Shown here piece after piece: positions 1-10,700 of a stretch of 64,000 bases of DNA; positions within the stretch are counted from its first letter, which is position 1; every line of letters starts with the position of its first letter. The notes below the pieces were generated by a model. That model was not told the DNA's origin and searched no databases. It saw nothing but the letters and a program-made list of their open reading frames with translations. The position numbers were made by a program, and so were the translations under genes. This DNA comes from Epiperipatus broadwayi (lineage: Eukaryota; Onychophora; Udeonychophora; Euonychophora; Peripatidae). The stretch covers positions 5,730,834-5,794,833 of the forward strand of contig JAQFVV010006270.1 in NCBI GenBank assembly GCA_028023455.1. Reading direction: 5' to 3'.

Positions 1-561
1 GTGTAGCTTTTCCATTTTAAAAATTATAAAAAGCTGTCTTAAAGGTAGAATGGAAGCTCTGATCTGAATTCTTGTATTAATATTTATAGGCTGATCAAAA
101 TTTCCTAATCACTTGGAATATAATCATTATCCAATGGTGTAATAGAATTGTGATATTTTTTAGCAGATCGATGTATTACTTTCAGTGCAGCAAAAAAAAA
201 AAAAAAATTAACATAATTATGAATGGCAAATAAATGTCTCCTTTACAATTTTAATCTACTAATTATTTGTAAGCATTCTTGGCATTCATTAAACTTTTCT
301 TTTGCACTCATTTTTCATGAATCTAATTTATTTCCACTAATACCCTTTTTAAGAAAAATTAATGCTTCAACTAAATGGAGAATTTGAAAATTCAAATTAT
401 CACTTCTAGTATTTAATATCCAGCAAACATCACATGATTACTATACATGCTATTTTCACAGAGGCAAAACTCTCCATACAGTAGTGCCATTCACTACAAG
501 CCAGAGTAATCAATGGATGCAGGAATGTTTGTTCATAAAATCCCTATCTACTCATCTAATA

Positions 562-606
562 ACCCCAGACTAGTTTCGGGCTTGTGGCTTTCATCAGTGA
601 GGAGCC
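562..606 (-). ncRNA. Hammerhead ribozyme-like motif, family 1
   Basis: Read on the minus strand: stem I 5' half UCCUCA, then the core CUGAUGA, a short stem II region, GAAAC, and UAGUC followed by UGGGG. Stem I pairs UCCUCA with UGGGGU (one G-U). Stem III is two pairs (A-U, C-G) closed by UA, and the predicted cut is after GUC. All catalytic-core bases are present. Stem II is damaged in this copy (AGC opposite CCC). Confidence 0.6.
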
Positions 607-663
607 TTGGATCTGAGATCTGAGAGATCCTAAGATCTAAGTGCAATGCTCTCAGATCCAAGG

Positions 664-706
664 CTCCTCACTGATAAAAGTCATAAGCCGGAAACTAATC
701 TGGGGA
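664..706 (+). ncRNA. Hammerhead ribozyme-like motif, family 1 (decayed)
   Basis: This is the opposite arm of the same fold-back. UCCUCA and UGGGGA can still form stem I, but the core reads CUGAUAA (G8 to A) and the cleavage triplet is AUC instead of GUC. It is probably inactive. Confidence 0.5.
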
Positions 707-1765
707 TATTGGATGAGTAGACACTAGATAGGGATTTTATGCGTCAAATTTCCTGCAGCCATTGATTACTCTGGCTTGCACTAAGTGGTTCTACTACATG
801 GAGAGTTTTGCCTCTGTGTACTTAAGTTTAGCTGTTGACATTTAGTACATATAGACATTACTTCTAATGATTGAATATTAAATTTCTTACCAATATGTTT
901 GGAACAGAACTAATTTATAATGCACTTTTTGTTTAACTATCGGAACATATTTATCTGCGTATTGTAATCTAAAAATAAAATTACTTGTATTATATTATTT
1001 TTTACAATCTCAATCCATAAGATTCTTTTTTTAACATGGATGCAATCAAGTTCTTTTTTAGTGATTTTTATAGCTAAGCAAAATGCTTAAAAAAAAAAAC
1101 AGATTCTAGTTTACAGAGTAAATATTATTTTCAAAAACTGTCAGTCGAAATGTACTGTCAGGTTAAGATTTCCAAAAAGAAAATTTTGTTTTTCATTTGG
1201 CATAGATGCAATGAATTTTTTTGAAAGTAATGCTGAAACAGAAGTGGACACAGTTATCATTACACAAAACAATTTTCAATATGATCGACTTTTCATTAAT
1301 ACCATGTTAATCCATTAGATTTCACAACAATTTCCAATATGATGCAACATTATTTTATTCACTGATTTGCTCTTTCAAAAAAAAAATTATGATTTTCTGG
1401 GTCATACCTTCTTCCTCCAAAAAAAAGTTTTATTAAGAACAACTATCTTAAATCTCGATAGCTTCTTAGCTACATGGACTAATCTAATTTAGATTTAAGT
1501 CTTAAAGAGTTCATATCACACTCATATTCCATATACTCAAATTTAGAAAAGAAAAGAAGTATTAAAATTATCTATCTTTATTACTATTACTGCTTTCTGC
1601 TAACCACTATTAATATTTTAATTGCTTTAATGAGTAATCTACCAGGCACAAGGAACTATATTTTGTAAGGCATGTTTAGACCATTGTTTTTAAATATCTA
1701 TAGTTTATTTATAAATCTGATAGTTAAATTATCACTTTATTAAAAGTTATGTGAAAATTACATAT

Positions 1766-3289
1766 AAGATGTGCCTATTTATATGTGAGTGTGCTTTCAT
1801 TTTGATAATTATGTTTACTTCCTTATGCTAATTACTTGAATATTTGTAATTATAAATATCACATTTTATTTTTTTGACCCCAAATTTATTACAGTTTTTT
1901 CATTTTAGCAATTTTAATTCATTAAAATCATTAAATTAAATATGAAATCAATTAAGATAATTTAGAATACATTTTTATTTGCTCTATTCCCACACAAGTA
2001 TAATAAATCTTTAGTGTTTTGTGAAGCATCCTTATGAGGCTGGAAACTTAAATTTAAATATAAATAATAACTATTGATTTAATAAATATTGCATATATTT
2101 TGTATTTATTTTTACATTATCTATTAAACTAATAATAGTAAATAAACATTTAGTAATATGTTTCTTCTTTTTTTTTGTTCAATAGTTTATTTTAAAAACT
2201 TCATATCAGCTGATTTGGAGATAAATATCTCACCCACTTAATTCTTTCAGGAAAAAATATTACTGATTTAAAAAAAAAAAAAAATAGAAACAATGTTTAT
2301 GTCAAATTAGGCGTATTAATTTACCAGTGTTTACATAAATTCGCAGCTCCTTCTTTAGATCTAATCTTTAGTAAAGTTTTCATTCTGCTAGGATTTTTAA
2401 AAATATTTTTTTAGAAATATTTTTTATTTTTAAACATTTCTGAATATATTACTTTGTTTATTGTACTATATTTAATTTTTTTTAAAAAAGTGTGAATATA
2501 TTCAAAATTAAATTAAATACATCTTAACTTATCATGGAAAGTTAGAGAGATAGCCTGATAATTGATGTTGTTGAATCATAGGAACTAAATTTTGTGTAAT
2601 TTTTTTTTTTTTAATGTAGCTGGTACTTGCCTAGGGATTTTTTTTTTTGAAAAAAAAAAAGTGATTATTTTTAAAATTATAAATTGATTCAATGTTGTAA
2701 CATGTATTAGCGATATATTTAAAGATAGCATTCCTGAAAAATTGGATATTATAATTCATTACAAAATCTTTATATTGTATTTTTATTTTAAGAAACTTGT
2801 TTATTTTATTATTTGATATACTAAAGTGGTTTTTTTTAAATCCTGTTGAATAATGAATTCTGTTGTGCATAAGTACGAAGTCTTGGATCCTATTTGCATG
2901 ATGGATAATGGTTACTTCATTGATTCCATGAGTTGTAGTTTGCAGAATTTATTGCTATCTACACTAAAGTTCATTAGTAAGACTGGCTGACTCATATTTC
3001 CAAATAAGTCTTATTCATTATAAAAATAATAATCATATATAAATAGTTACTAACGGAAAATATATATATTGCAATAGTTCTTATGTATGAATACAGTTTA
3101 TTATATTTTAATAGTATTTATCTAATTTACAAATCTGATTTTAAATATAAACAGCAGCCATTTGTAAGTGTGTTTACCCATTCCAATTCAAATAGAAAAA
3201 AGAAAAATAATGTTATAAATGAGTTTTACCAATGACTATTCAAATTCAGTCAGACAACCACCAATATTATCCATATATGGAACACTAAT
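1766..3289. other. AT-rich DNA, nothing recognised
   Basis: Very A+T-rich sequence with poly-T/poly-A runs (for example near 2265-2283 and 2599-2650). Stops are frequent in every frame. I see no conserved protein, RNA motif or repeat shared with the rest of the window. Confidence 0.5.
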
Positions 3290-3547
3290 CCATTAATCTG
3301 TTGGGATTTTTTTTTTTTTTTTACAATGTTCTCTTTTAACTTTTTTGCAATAAACATTTTTTTCTGAAAGACCTCAACATTTTGTTTAATTGCATTTATT
3401 TATTGTATTCTATCCTCAATCATACTTTCTAATCAAATCAATCAATATTTCACTTCTTTAGAATATCTTTATCTTTTCACATATCCAATCCAAGGAAGGT
3501 GTGCCTTTACAATTGTGAACTCATAATATTATTTTTAATATAATAAT

Positions 3548-4316
3548 AATAGTAAAGATACACTATTCCGGAAAGATTATAAATTTATAAATCCAATTTA
3601 TCCAAACCACTTTGAACAGTTTTTAGCAAAAATCTTTTATTGTACATATATACACATACACCTATGTTTCCACTGTCCTGCAGTCTTCTTCAGAGCCAGT
3701 TTACTTTAATCTTTTAAAAAAGCATTTTTCTTTTTTTTTAAAATTATCTTAATGTTTTTTTAAAAGATTAATAAACTGGCTCTAAAGAAGATTGCAGAAC
3801 AGTTGAAATGTAGGTGTATGTATATACATGTACAATAAAAGATTTTTGCTAAAAAATGTTCAAAGTCGTTTGAATAAATTGGATTTATATAAGATATTAC
3901 AGCAAAAATAAAGGAAAGGATGATTTTGGTAATATTTCTGGTTATAAATGTACTAAAATATTTCTAAGCATTGCTTTTGATCAAGTCAGTCATATTCAAT
4001 GAACTACTATAAGTTTATATAAATAGAATTTATAAGTTAATAGTTTATATATACCATTTATGTGATAATACAATGCATGAGTCTTTCTTTTTTGATTATT
4101 ACTCTCAGTGCAAATGACTTTAATATTAAGAGGATCGAAATTATGGTCAGACATGTAAATGGTATACATAAATTATAAACTTATAAATTCTATTTATATG
4201 AACTTATAGTAGTTCTATGAATATGATCGACCTGGTTGAAAGCAATGCTTAGAAATAATATTTTATTACATTTATAATTTTTCCAGAATAGTGTACCTCT
4301 ACTATTTTTTATATAT
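3548..4316. repeat. Palindromic repeat P2 (outer)
   Basis: The left arm (3548-3585, then 3942-4063) is the reverse complement of 4148-4316, with shared stretches around 'GTACACTATTC' and 'TTTCTAAGCATTGCTTT'. The left arm is split by palindrome P1, so P2 is the older insertion. No coding capacity. Confidence 0.65.
3586..3889. repeat. Palindromic repeat P1 inserted in P2
   Basis: Arms of about 130 bp at 3586-3718 and 3752-3889 are close reverse complements around a short A/T loop. The arms contain a CUGAAGA...GAAAC-like string (degenerate hammerhead-like, family 3), as do the palindromes at 30.1 and 38.5 kb. Confidence 0.65.
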
Positions 4317-4599
4317 ATTCAAATTAAGGAAAGAAATATTTTATTGAATTATATTACTTTTAGTAATTTGAAAAATATATTGATAGTTTTTATGATTCTG
4401 TTATGGTATTTTTAGTATTTTACGGATCATATTTAAATGAAATTTTTCTATCTTTATGTTATGTTGATAAAATGTCTAAGTTTCAATTTTATACACATAA
4501 ATTAGACAAAATAAGTTTTATTTACAATTAATTTAGCTTCCGTAGTTATTTCACTGTAGTGAAATATTGTATTCTTTAAGTCATTAAAAGCAGCCGCAA

Positions 4600-5160
4600 T
4601 ACAGTATAGTAAGTACTACACTTCAACATCTAAATCCGTGTTTCTATTCAAAATGCTATCAAAATATTTAAATTGGCTTTCCAGCCTCAAGTTGATAACC
4701 ATCCAAGTTCAAAGTTTTTGAAGATTTTTCTTTCATCATTGGTTTGTAATGAACTTGGGGGTTTTTGAACATTAATTACTAAACAAAACGTTTCTATGTT
4801 ATATTCAAAACATTAATTACATTTTGTAGATTGCCTTTTGAATTGGCAAAGACAATCATGACTATACTGTCCAGAAGCCAATAAGATGAAGTTTTTGAAT
4901 AATTCATATTAAAAATTCCATATCTTATCGCTGATTTGTTAATCTTTGAAAACAAGGTTGGAAATAATATATGTTCTAGTTTAACTCTAGTTTTCATCTC
5001 AAATGCTTCAGATTTTCCAACTATAGTAATAACATTTCCTTCTATTTCATCATAGACTTGTCCTATCAATTGAATTGAATGCCTCGACCAAATCAAAAAA
5101 GCAATATATAAATTTGTGTACTGTTCCAAACACTTTTTTTGCATCCTATTGCGCTTCTGG
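4600..5160 (-). pseudogene. LINE reverse-transcriptase remnant (L2)
   Basis: A 116-residue open stretch (5144 down to 4794) plus its downstream continuation align by eye with the palm of APE-type LINE reverse transcriptases. 'KCLEQYTNLYIAFLIW' corresponds to the usual 'aFiDl.KAFD' block, with the catalytic Asp lost. 'EAFEMKTRVKLEHILFPTLF' corresponds to the '...GV.QG..laP.LF' block. The expected YADD is replaced by 'LLDSIVMIVFA'. Downstream, 'LNLDGYQLE' around 4690-4720 matches the thumb block seen again at 28.9 kb. Lost catalytic residues show it is dead. Confidence 0.6.
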
Positions 5161-6636
5161 TTTCTGTTAAACCTATTGAATATCCGTTAATCATCTAGCT
5201 ATACCTATTCAAACAATGTCCTTGAAAATACCATTGTTTATATTAAATAACCATGAATACAATTTTGCCTATTTTTATTTTGGAACAATGGAAGCATCTT
5301 TAAGACTATGAATCTATAAATTTCAACAAAATTCCAGTATTTTTGAAGCTAATATCTTTTCACTACATTTTAAAGCTTTTCCGAGTAACTCATTAGGAAC
5401 TTTAGCTTTCCATTTTTAAGATTACAGTGAGTTTGTTTGATTGAACTAAACTCGATATTTTTGTCCAAATCTAAATGAGCACATTAAAAGTCATCTCAAT
5501 TCTAGTGTCCATTTTTCAAAAGATGATCAAAATAATCCTTTTGTTTGTTTGAAATATCATTATCATCATATATGAAAGTGCCATTAATGAATTTAATAGG
5601 TTATGATACTGTTTTTTAGGTCATAATTTTACACTCAATGCATTAAAAAAAATCTAAAATGACTATGATCAGTGAATGTCTATATCTCCTTTATAGTTTT
5701 AATCTACCAATCATATTTAAACTATCTTGTTAGGCATTGGACTTCTGTCTTTAAATCTTATATTTTATTTTGAAATTCCACATTCTATTTGTTATTCTGC
5801 CAAGCAGAAAATGCCACATGTTTTCCTTTAGTCAACCCATTAATAAGAAGATGGTTATCGTAGAAGCTCAATGCAAGGACAGATATACTTGTAATCATAA
5901 CACAACTAATAGCTATTGAAATTTTAGCATAAACAATGGATGCTTCTAAAGAGCAGACATCAAGTTTCCTATGATTGGAATAGGATCTATTTTTAATGCA
6001 ACTACTTATCTTAACTTTGGAGCATTTTAATCTATAATTTGTCCAACAAACTGCACTTGTAAATACTCACGTAATATGAGTTTTTATATTCTGTGTGCTT
6101 CCAGTCTCGTTAAATAGAGTGGTTATGATAGTCAATTCATGTTTTGTGCAGAAATTTAACAGCAGCAGACAATTTGAATATACAGTACCAATACTATTAT
6201 TTCCAATAACTTACCCAAGTCTATTGTTTGTATCAAAACATGCATTAAAGTCTCCAAAAAGAAAAACAAAAAGATCTTTTAATGGAATTGATGTTATAAT
6301 GCTATTCAGTAAGAAATAAAAGCTTTTTGCTGATTTGAATCTTATGTACACTAATAAAATGAGTAAGGGTTACTATTATCCAAGCCATGTTTTAATACTA
6401 CCAGTCTTTTATTGATACATCAAGAAATTCCAAAAATAGAAAATACTAAATTTAAACTTTACAGCACATCATTGGTTGATCTGTGCTTTCAAAAAAAAAT
6501 TATAACTTTTTGACTGTTCGATTAACTTCTTTTCTTTAAAGGACGAGTTTTATTAAGAGCAGCTATATCAATTTTAAATCTTGCCAGTTCCTTAGCTTGC
6601 TAGTGCTGTTTTTTTTTTCAGATCTCTAAAAGTTAA

Positions 6637-7033
6637 TAAACATCACATGACCACTACCTCTTATGCTTGTATATAACTTTGTTAAAACAGGCAAAACTCA
6701 CTATACACATTGCCACACACAGCAAGCTAGAGTAATCAATGGATGCCAGAAGGCTTGTGCATAAGATCTCCATCTAGTGCCTACTCATCCAATATCCCCA
6801 GACTAATTTCTGGCTTGTGGCCTTCGTCAGTGAGGAGCCATGGATCTGAGAGCACTGCACCTAGATCTTAGGATCTAATGCAACCCTCCAGCAGCCACAA
6901 GCCAGAAACTAGTCTGGGGATATTGGATGACTAGGCACTAGATGGGGATTTTATGCACAAGCCTTCTGGCATCCATTGATTACTCAAGCTTGCTGTGTGT
7001 GGCAATACATATAGTGAGTTTTGCCTGTTTTAT
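6637..7033. mobile_element. Hammerhead-bearing fold-back, family 1, inside LINE L2
   Basis: Inverted arms run from about 6700-6835 and 6890-7030. The insertion is flanked by 'CTCTAAAAGTTAA' (6624-6636) and 'CTTTAAGAGTTAA' (7034-7046), identical at 11 of 13 positions, which I read as a 13-bp target-site duplication. The paralogous LINE copy L1 has one uninterrupted version of this site at 1501-1513. The left arm keeps a hammerhead core. The right arm keeps only GAAAC-UAGUC and lacks CUGAUGA. Confidence 0.75.
6795..6838 (-). ncRNA. Hammerhead ribozyme-like motif, family 1
   Basis: Minus strand: UCCUCA, CUGACGA (a legal CUGANGA core), stem II GGC-CACAA-GCC (three Watson-Crick pairs), GAAAU, UAGUC, UGGGGA. 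Stem I pairs over six positions. GGC/GCC replaces the AGC/GCU seen in other copies, a compensated change. The A15.2 position is U rather than C, weakening the two-pair stem III. Confidence 0.6.
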
Positions 7034-7440
7034 CTTTAAGAGTTAACATTAAGTAAAGTTCACACATTCCATGTATCTACATCTCGAAAAAAAAGTAAAT
7101 GTATAATACTTATCTTTATTATTAGAACTACTGTCTCCTGCTTTATCACTGATACTGATAATATTATTTTATCATTAAAATTTAATGAGTAATCTTCCAG
7201 TCAGGATGATCATTTTAGACCATCTTTTTATGTTCCTTCCACAATTGTCAGGAATATTCCTAAATAGAATGCCTGAACATACAATTTTTATCAAGCCGAA
7301 ACTTCTTTCCCAAAGCCAATACCAACCTGATTCTTTAATGATTGTACTGCCTTGAATAAAAATCATAACTAAGGATTATTAATCTGCTAAGTCTGTCCTC
7401 AGCTTTACTAATTCTTGAACGGTTAAGCTATAAAAAAAAT

Positions 7441-9770
7441 GATGAAGGGAATTGAAATCAGAATTAAATTGCTTGTGCATGTTAATAAAGAATGTAAATA
7501 TGGTTACATAAACAAACAATCCCACTATCACAGTATAGGAAGATAACCTATGGCATAAGAGGATCATGATGACTAGACCCTTCACCTATGTAAATGACTG
7601 AAGCGAGTAAGGAAAAAAGAGAGACAGCAAAGGCAGTAATAGTAATAGAATCTGGCATTTGACGAAACAAAATCTTAGTTTCGTTATTAACATGTATATA
7701 CTATTTTATCTCTCTATAAGTTTCAATTACAGAGAAAATAATTCAAAACATTTACACGTAGAAGTGTTAAAAATAATTAATAAAGCAGAAGTTAAATTGA
7801 GAATTGTTAAAATTGAACGATCATTTTTGAAAAGTTTTGGACTGCAAATATAACGTGATAAGTGTTAGTTTTTAAAAACCAGATTTAAATAACTTTTTTT
7901 TTTGATAAATTTGTAAAATTTGAAACCGATTTTTAAATTAAAAAAAGCGGTTGTAGATAGTAGAGTTAATTTGGAAAAATTGATAATTATTTAATTAAAA
8001 ACATTAACATTTTGATTTGAAATAACTTGGGGCATTGTTTGATATGCAAATTCACAAGAGCATTCTGTTATGCTATTCTGCGTGTCTGTTAATAGCATTA
8101 AAATAAGCTCATTCATATGAGAGACTTTGTAAGGAGATATTTATTATGAAAAAGCAATTTCCATGTAAAGGATTTTATTTATATGTTTTTTTTTTTTTTT
8201 TGACAATACAAAACATAAAACTATAGATTAATTGAATTATGTTAAGAAGAATGGGATTTTTATCACTATATGTTTAGATTAACGAACTAGTAACGGAAAT
8301 TGCAGATATTTGAATATCATCATACACAATTTTGTGAAAGATTTTAATTTGGGCTTACTTCCAGTAGTTGGTTTTTGTGATCCTAAGAAAACATTAGAAT
8401 TAGTTTCTGAGAACTACAAATAACTTGGATCTAGCAACTGACAGTTGCAGTGACAAATGATAGTGCCATTATTATGAAAAAGTTGGCTAATTAGCACTTA
8501 TAATTAATCAAGTACGCTATTTATAAGTCACGCACTTAGCAATTACTGGTATGTTATTTAAAATAAAGAAATTGCAAAGATCTGTCTATGTATATATCGT
8601 AAGCGAGGAATTGGAAATGGTGTAGAATATGAAAATAACTGTGATGAGGATCTTTAAAATTCTCTTGGTCTAAATAATGACTGAATTTCAGGGTTATCCC
8701 AGAAATTACAAACACTCAATTCCCCAAATTAGAAATATTTTTTAAAGAGATAGCATCCTTCAGAATTATTTAAAACAAGGGAAAAAAGAAAGGATTGACA
8801 GCCAAACAAAATGGAATAATTTAGTGGCCTTAACTGGAAGATTTATAATATGAAAAGTGTGTACTATATTTTAATTTTTAATGATATTGTTTTTGCTTCT
8901 GATTAGTTATCGTCTGAAACACGTTCTAAGAAAATAGATAACCATCTGGAATTAAGACATTATGGTAAAGTTAGATTTAAGTTACTATTTGAAAAAAGAA
9001 TCAGTTAAGGTATAAATAGTTGAAGTATTATTTTTAATTATAAAGACCTCAAATTCTATAACATGGAAAATTTGCCATATATCGTTAACATTTCATGTTA
9101 TAACAGATATAAAAAGCACAATATTGAAATTAAACAATTATAGTAAATCTTAAGGCTGAACATTTTTTTGAGGTCATAACAAGACATAGATTGCAAAAGA
9201 AAAATATCTGAAACAATTTATTATCCTTTATTTGATGTATGTTTTTATTATTGAAATAGACTACACTAAACTGGTATTATATTTTGTTTTTGCATTCAAT
9301 CTTAATAATTTATTAATTTTCAGATCATTAAAAAGTATATTAAAATATCTTGGAATTGTTCTTATATTTAGTACCAAATATATTGTTGGTTAATATAAGT
9401 TCAAAATTGAGAAAGTAAATTAATATTTTGGTTAATTAAATGGATTTTTTTTTTTTTTGATTTTGTTGCAAATGTAATATTAACTTCTTCGATCACTTTA
9501 TTGAAACTCTCATTTCTCTTTATTTTTTGCTATTTTATGAAAACAGTTTCTTGAGGTCTTGATACAAATGTGTCCCCCCCCCCCTTGATTAATTATTCAA
9601 ATATCTTGTGTGTGCATCTAGAAGGATTTTAAAAGGGAATGCATATATTTTTTTGTACTCTGTTGGAAAGGCAATTTTTGATCCTAAAAAATCTTTAGAT
9701 AGTAGGCACTAGGATCAGTAGTAGAAAAGCATTGTGATACTATTAAAAAGACAGAAGGAAAATAATTGGG
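7441..9770. other. Unassigned AT-rich stretch upstream of the host exon
   Basis: I find no exon with a credible splice context, no LINE/PLE motif and no strong repeat shared with other parts of the window. Given the + strand KIAA1143-like exon at 10395, most of this may be intron. 9574-9584 is an isolated run of eleven C. Confidence 0.35.
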
Positions 9771-9847
9771 AGTATTTGAACTGGTGATAGATTGAATTAG
9801 AAATAAAGAGAATTGGTGATAGATTAAATTACAAATAAAGAGATATT

Positions 9848-9940
9848 AAAAAAGAGTGCATGAAAATTGAGATTAAGAAGAGAAATTGGATTGGTCATTT
9901 TCTTAGATATAAAGGAATGATTGATATTTTAGAAGGAACT
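9848..9940 (+). pseudogene. LINE C-terminal remnant (WIGHxLR block)
   Basis: One open frame on the plus strand reads 'KKRNWIGHFLRYKGMIDI' followed by 'LEG'. The W-x-GH-x-LR...I-x-EG pattern is the signature of the region just after the RT domain in many LINEs. Only about 30 residues survive. It lies in the presumed intron before the KIAA1143-like exon. Confidence 0.6.
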
Positions 9941-10374
9941 GGCAACAAGGTTTCACCGTTATTATTTTTCTGTGGCTTATAATTGAAAGACATCTAAATA
10001 AGACCCGCCCTCTGAACATGATCATCAACATTTTTAATAGCAGGTGACACATTTTATTCTTTTTCATTTAATTTATAATGAAGAAAGAAAAATAAAGAAT
10101 TGATAAATGATCTTAATTTGAAGAATAGAGCAAGAGAGATATTTTGGAAAAGATTGTGCGAAGCAATATGTCTTCACTGAAATGATGTCATGTAAACAAT
10201 TCCCTGAATAAATATTACTATAGGTTATATTGTTTTGTAATATCTTTGTTTTTCGTTTCTTTATTGTAAAAAAAAATCTTTTTACTCTTATATGTTATAT
10301 TTCTTACTTATTGTATAAAAATCTTTTCTTGATTTATTCATCGTGTAAATGTTTTTTGGCTGCTTATTTATTTG

Positions 10375-10394
10375 TATGATTTTTTTTTTTTTAG
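10375..10394 (+). promoter_or_regulatory. 3' splice site (polypyrimidine tract + AG)
   Basis: An uninterrupted T-run ends in 'TTAG' at 10391-10394, directly before the conserved protein sequence. The intron phase is 1: the exon's first two bases complete a codon. Confidence 0.75.
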
Positions 10395-10609
10395 AAAAAC
10401 TCATCAAAGAAGGTAAAATGACTTTTTATAAACCTGTAAAGAGATCCAATAATTCCAATTTGAATGTCACAAGTTCTAAAAAGAAAAAAATCATTGAAGT
10501 TGAACAACAAAGTAATGTGAAAAGTAATATGAAACAAGTGAAAAATGCCAGTCTGTTATCATTTGAGGAAGATGATGCAAATGATAGTAATGATGAGGGA
10601 TCAGAGTAA
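10395..10609 (+). CDS. KIAA1143: Terminal exon of a KIAA1143-like (DUF4604) protein
   Basis: This exon encodes about 71 residues and ends at TAA (10607-10609). Visible hallmarks are 'TFYKPVKR', then 'TSSKKKK', then 'VKNASLLSFEEDD' and a very acidic tail. The same order (Y.KPVK, A/TSSKKKK, KNSSLLSF plus acidic end) marks the C-terminus of the conserved small animal protein KIAA1143, whose molecular function is not established. The exon begins after a strong 3' splice site; the open frame upstream to 10349 is intron read-through. The N-terminal part (the VSYVRP... region of the family) was not found in this window, so the gene probably starts before position 1 or has distant small exons. Base composition is less AT-skewed than the surroundings. 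This is the only exon here I regard as host coding sequence. Confidence 0.8.
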
Positions 10610-10700
10610 TTGGATTTATATACCCCCGCGTACTAGCATGAGGATTATACTCTCATTATTTTTGTATTTAATGGAAATAAAATAGGAACAAACCGACAAA
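10610..10700 (+). promoter_or_regulatory. 3' UTR with AATAAA polyadenylation signal
   Basis: AATAAA lies at 10676-10681, 67 bases after the stop codon, followed by A-rich and then T-rich sequence. This spacing suits a short 3' UTR ending near 10695. Confidence 0.6.

Larger units (their letters stand above)
430..825. mobile_element. Hammerhead-bearing fold-back, family 1 (PLE-type), copy 1
   Basis: Two inverted arms of about 170 bp (roughly 455-610 and 640-822) read outward to the shared border 'GAGGCAAAACTCTCCAT'. Each arm carries a hammerhead-like core next to its inner end. The outer flank 'AAACATCACATGA' recurs at other family-1 copies (6640, 26670, 59705). The same arm sequence appears at least ten times in the window. 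Type I hammerheads in inverted or tandem terminal repeats are a known property of Penelope-like elements. There is no coding sequence inside, so this is a non-autonomous or collapsed terminal repeat. Confidence 0.7.
215..1765 (-). mobile_element. LINE fragment (APE-endonuclease region), copy L1
   Basis: This is a decayed piece of a non-LTR retrotransposon on the minus strand. I recognise it by similarity to the better copy at 3.3-7.4 kb: 222-290 resembles 5672-5740, and 1370-1480 resembles 6480-6600. The stretch 1500-1700 resembles 7030-7215, including a shared tract around 'atgagtaatct' and 'tttagaccat'. No open frame survives. A ribozyme-bearing fold-back (430-825) interrupts it. At 1501-1513 it keeps an uninterrupted version of the site where copy L2 carries a different fold-back insertion. 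Boundaries are approximate, and 1-214 shows nothing I can assign. Confidence 0.5.
5900..7430 (-). pseudogene. LINE APE-type endonuclease remnant (L2)
   Basis: Minus-strand translation near 6190-6275 gives 'FGDFNACFDTNNRLG', the GDFNA block of apurinic-like endonucleases in LINEs. The same frame continues (after a stop) with 'LLLLNFCTKHELTIITTLF', the usual segment after GDFNA. The N-terminal side lies at 7175-7430 ('LTVQELVKLRTDLAD', then 'IKESGWYWLW'). The coding region is split by the 6637-7033 insertion and holds several stops. Confidence 0.6.
3290..7440 (-). mobile_element. LINE (non-LTR retrotransposon), copy L2, decayed
   Basis: Minus-strand non-LTR element of the APE-endonuclease/RT class. 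The order from high to low coordinate is endonuclease N-terminus (7379-7430), endonuclease middle (7175-7366), endonuclease catalytic region (about 5950-6320), RT palm (4794-5144), RT thumb region (4640-4745) and a 3' stretch (3340-3440). The thumb and 3' parts match copy L3 at 28.4-29.0 kb. It has been broken by a family-1 hammerhead fold-back (6637-7033) and by nested palindromes (3548-4316). Stops and frameshifts are abundant, so it cannot be active. Its translations resemble the widespread craniofacial-development-protein-2/endonuclease-reverse-transcriptase type of LINE, but I cannot assign a clade. Confidence 0.65.

Noticed and set aside
7659-7700. TKQNLSFV-like stretch resembling the start of KIAA1143 proteins
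   Set aside because: There is no ATG (the frame starts at TTG), no continuation into the conserved VRP...F block and no splice donor at the right place. The resemblance is probably chance.
10349-10394. Protein start at the ATG at 10349
   Set aside because: The first codons encode a poly-Phe stretch from the polypyrimidine tract. The sequence conserved with the family begins after the AG at 10394.
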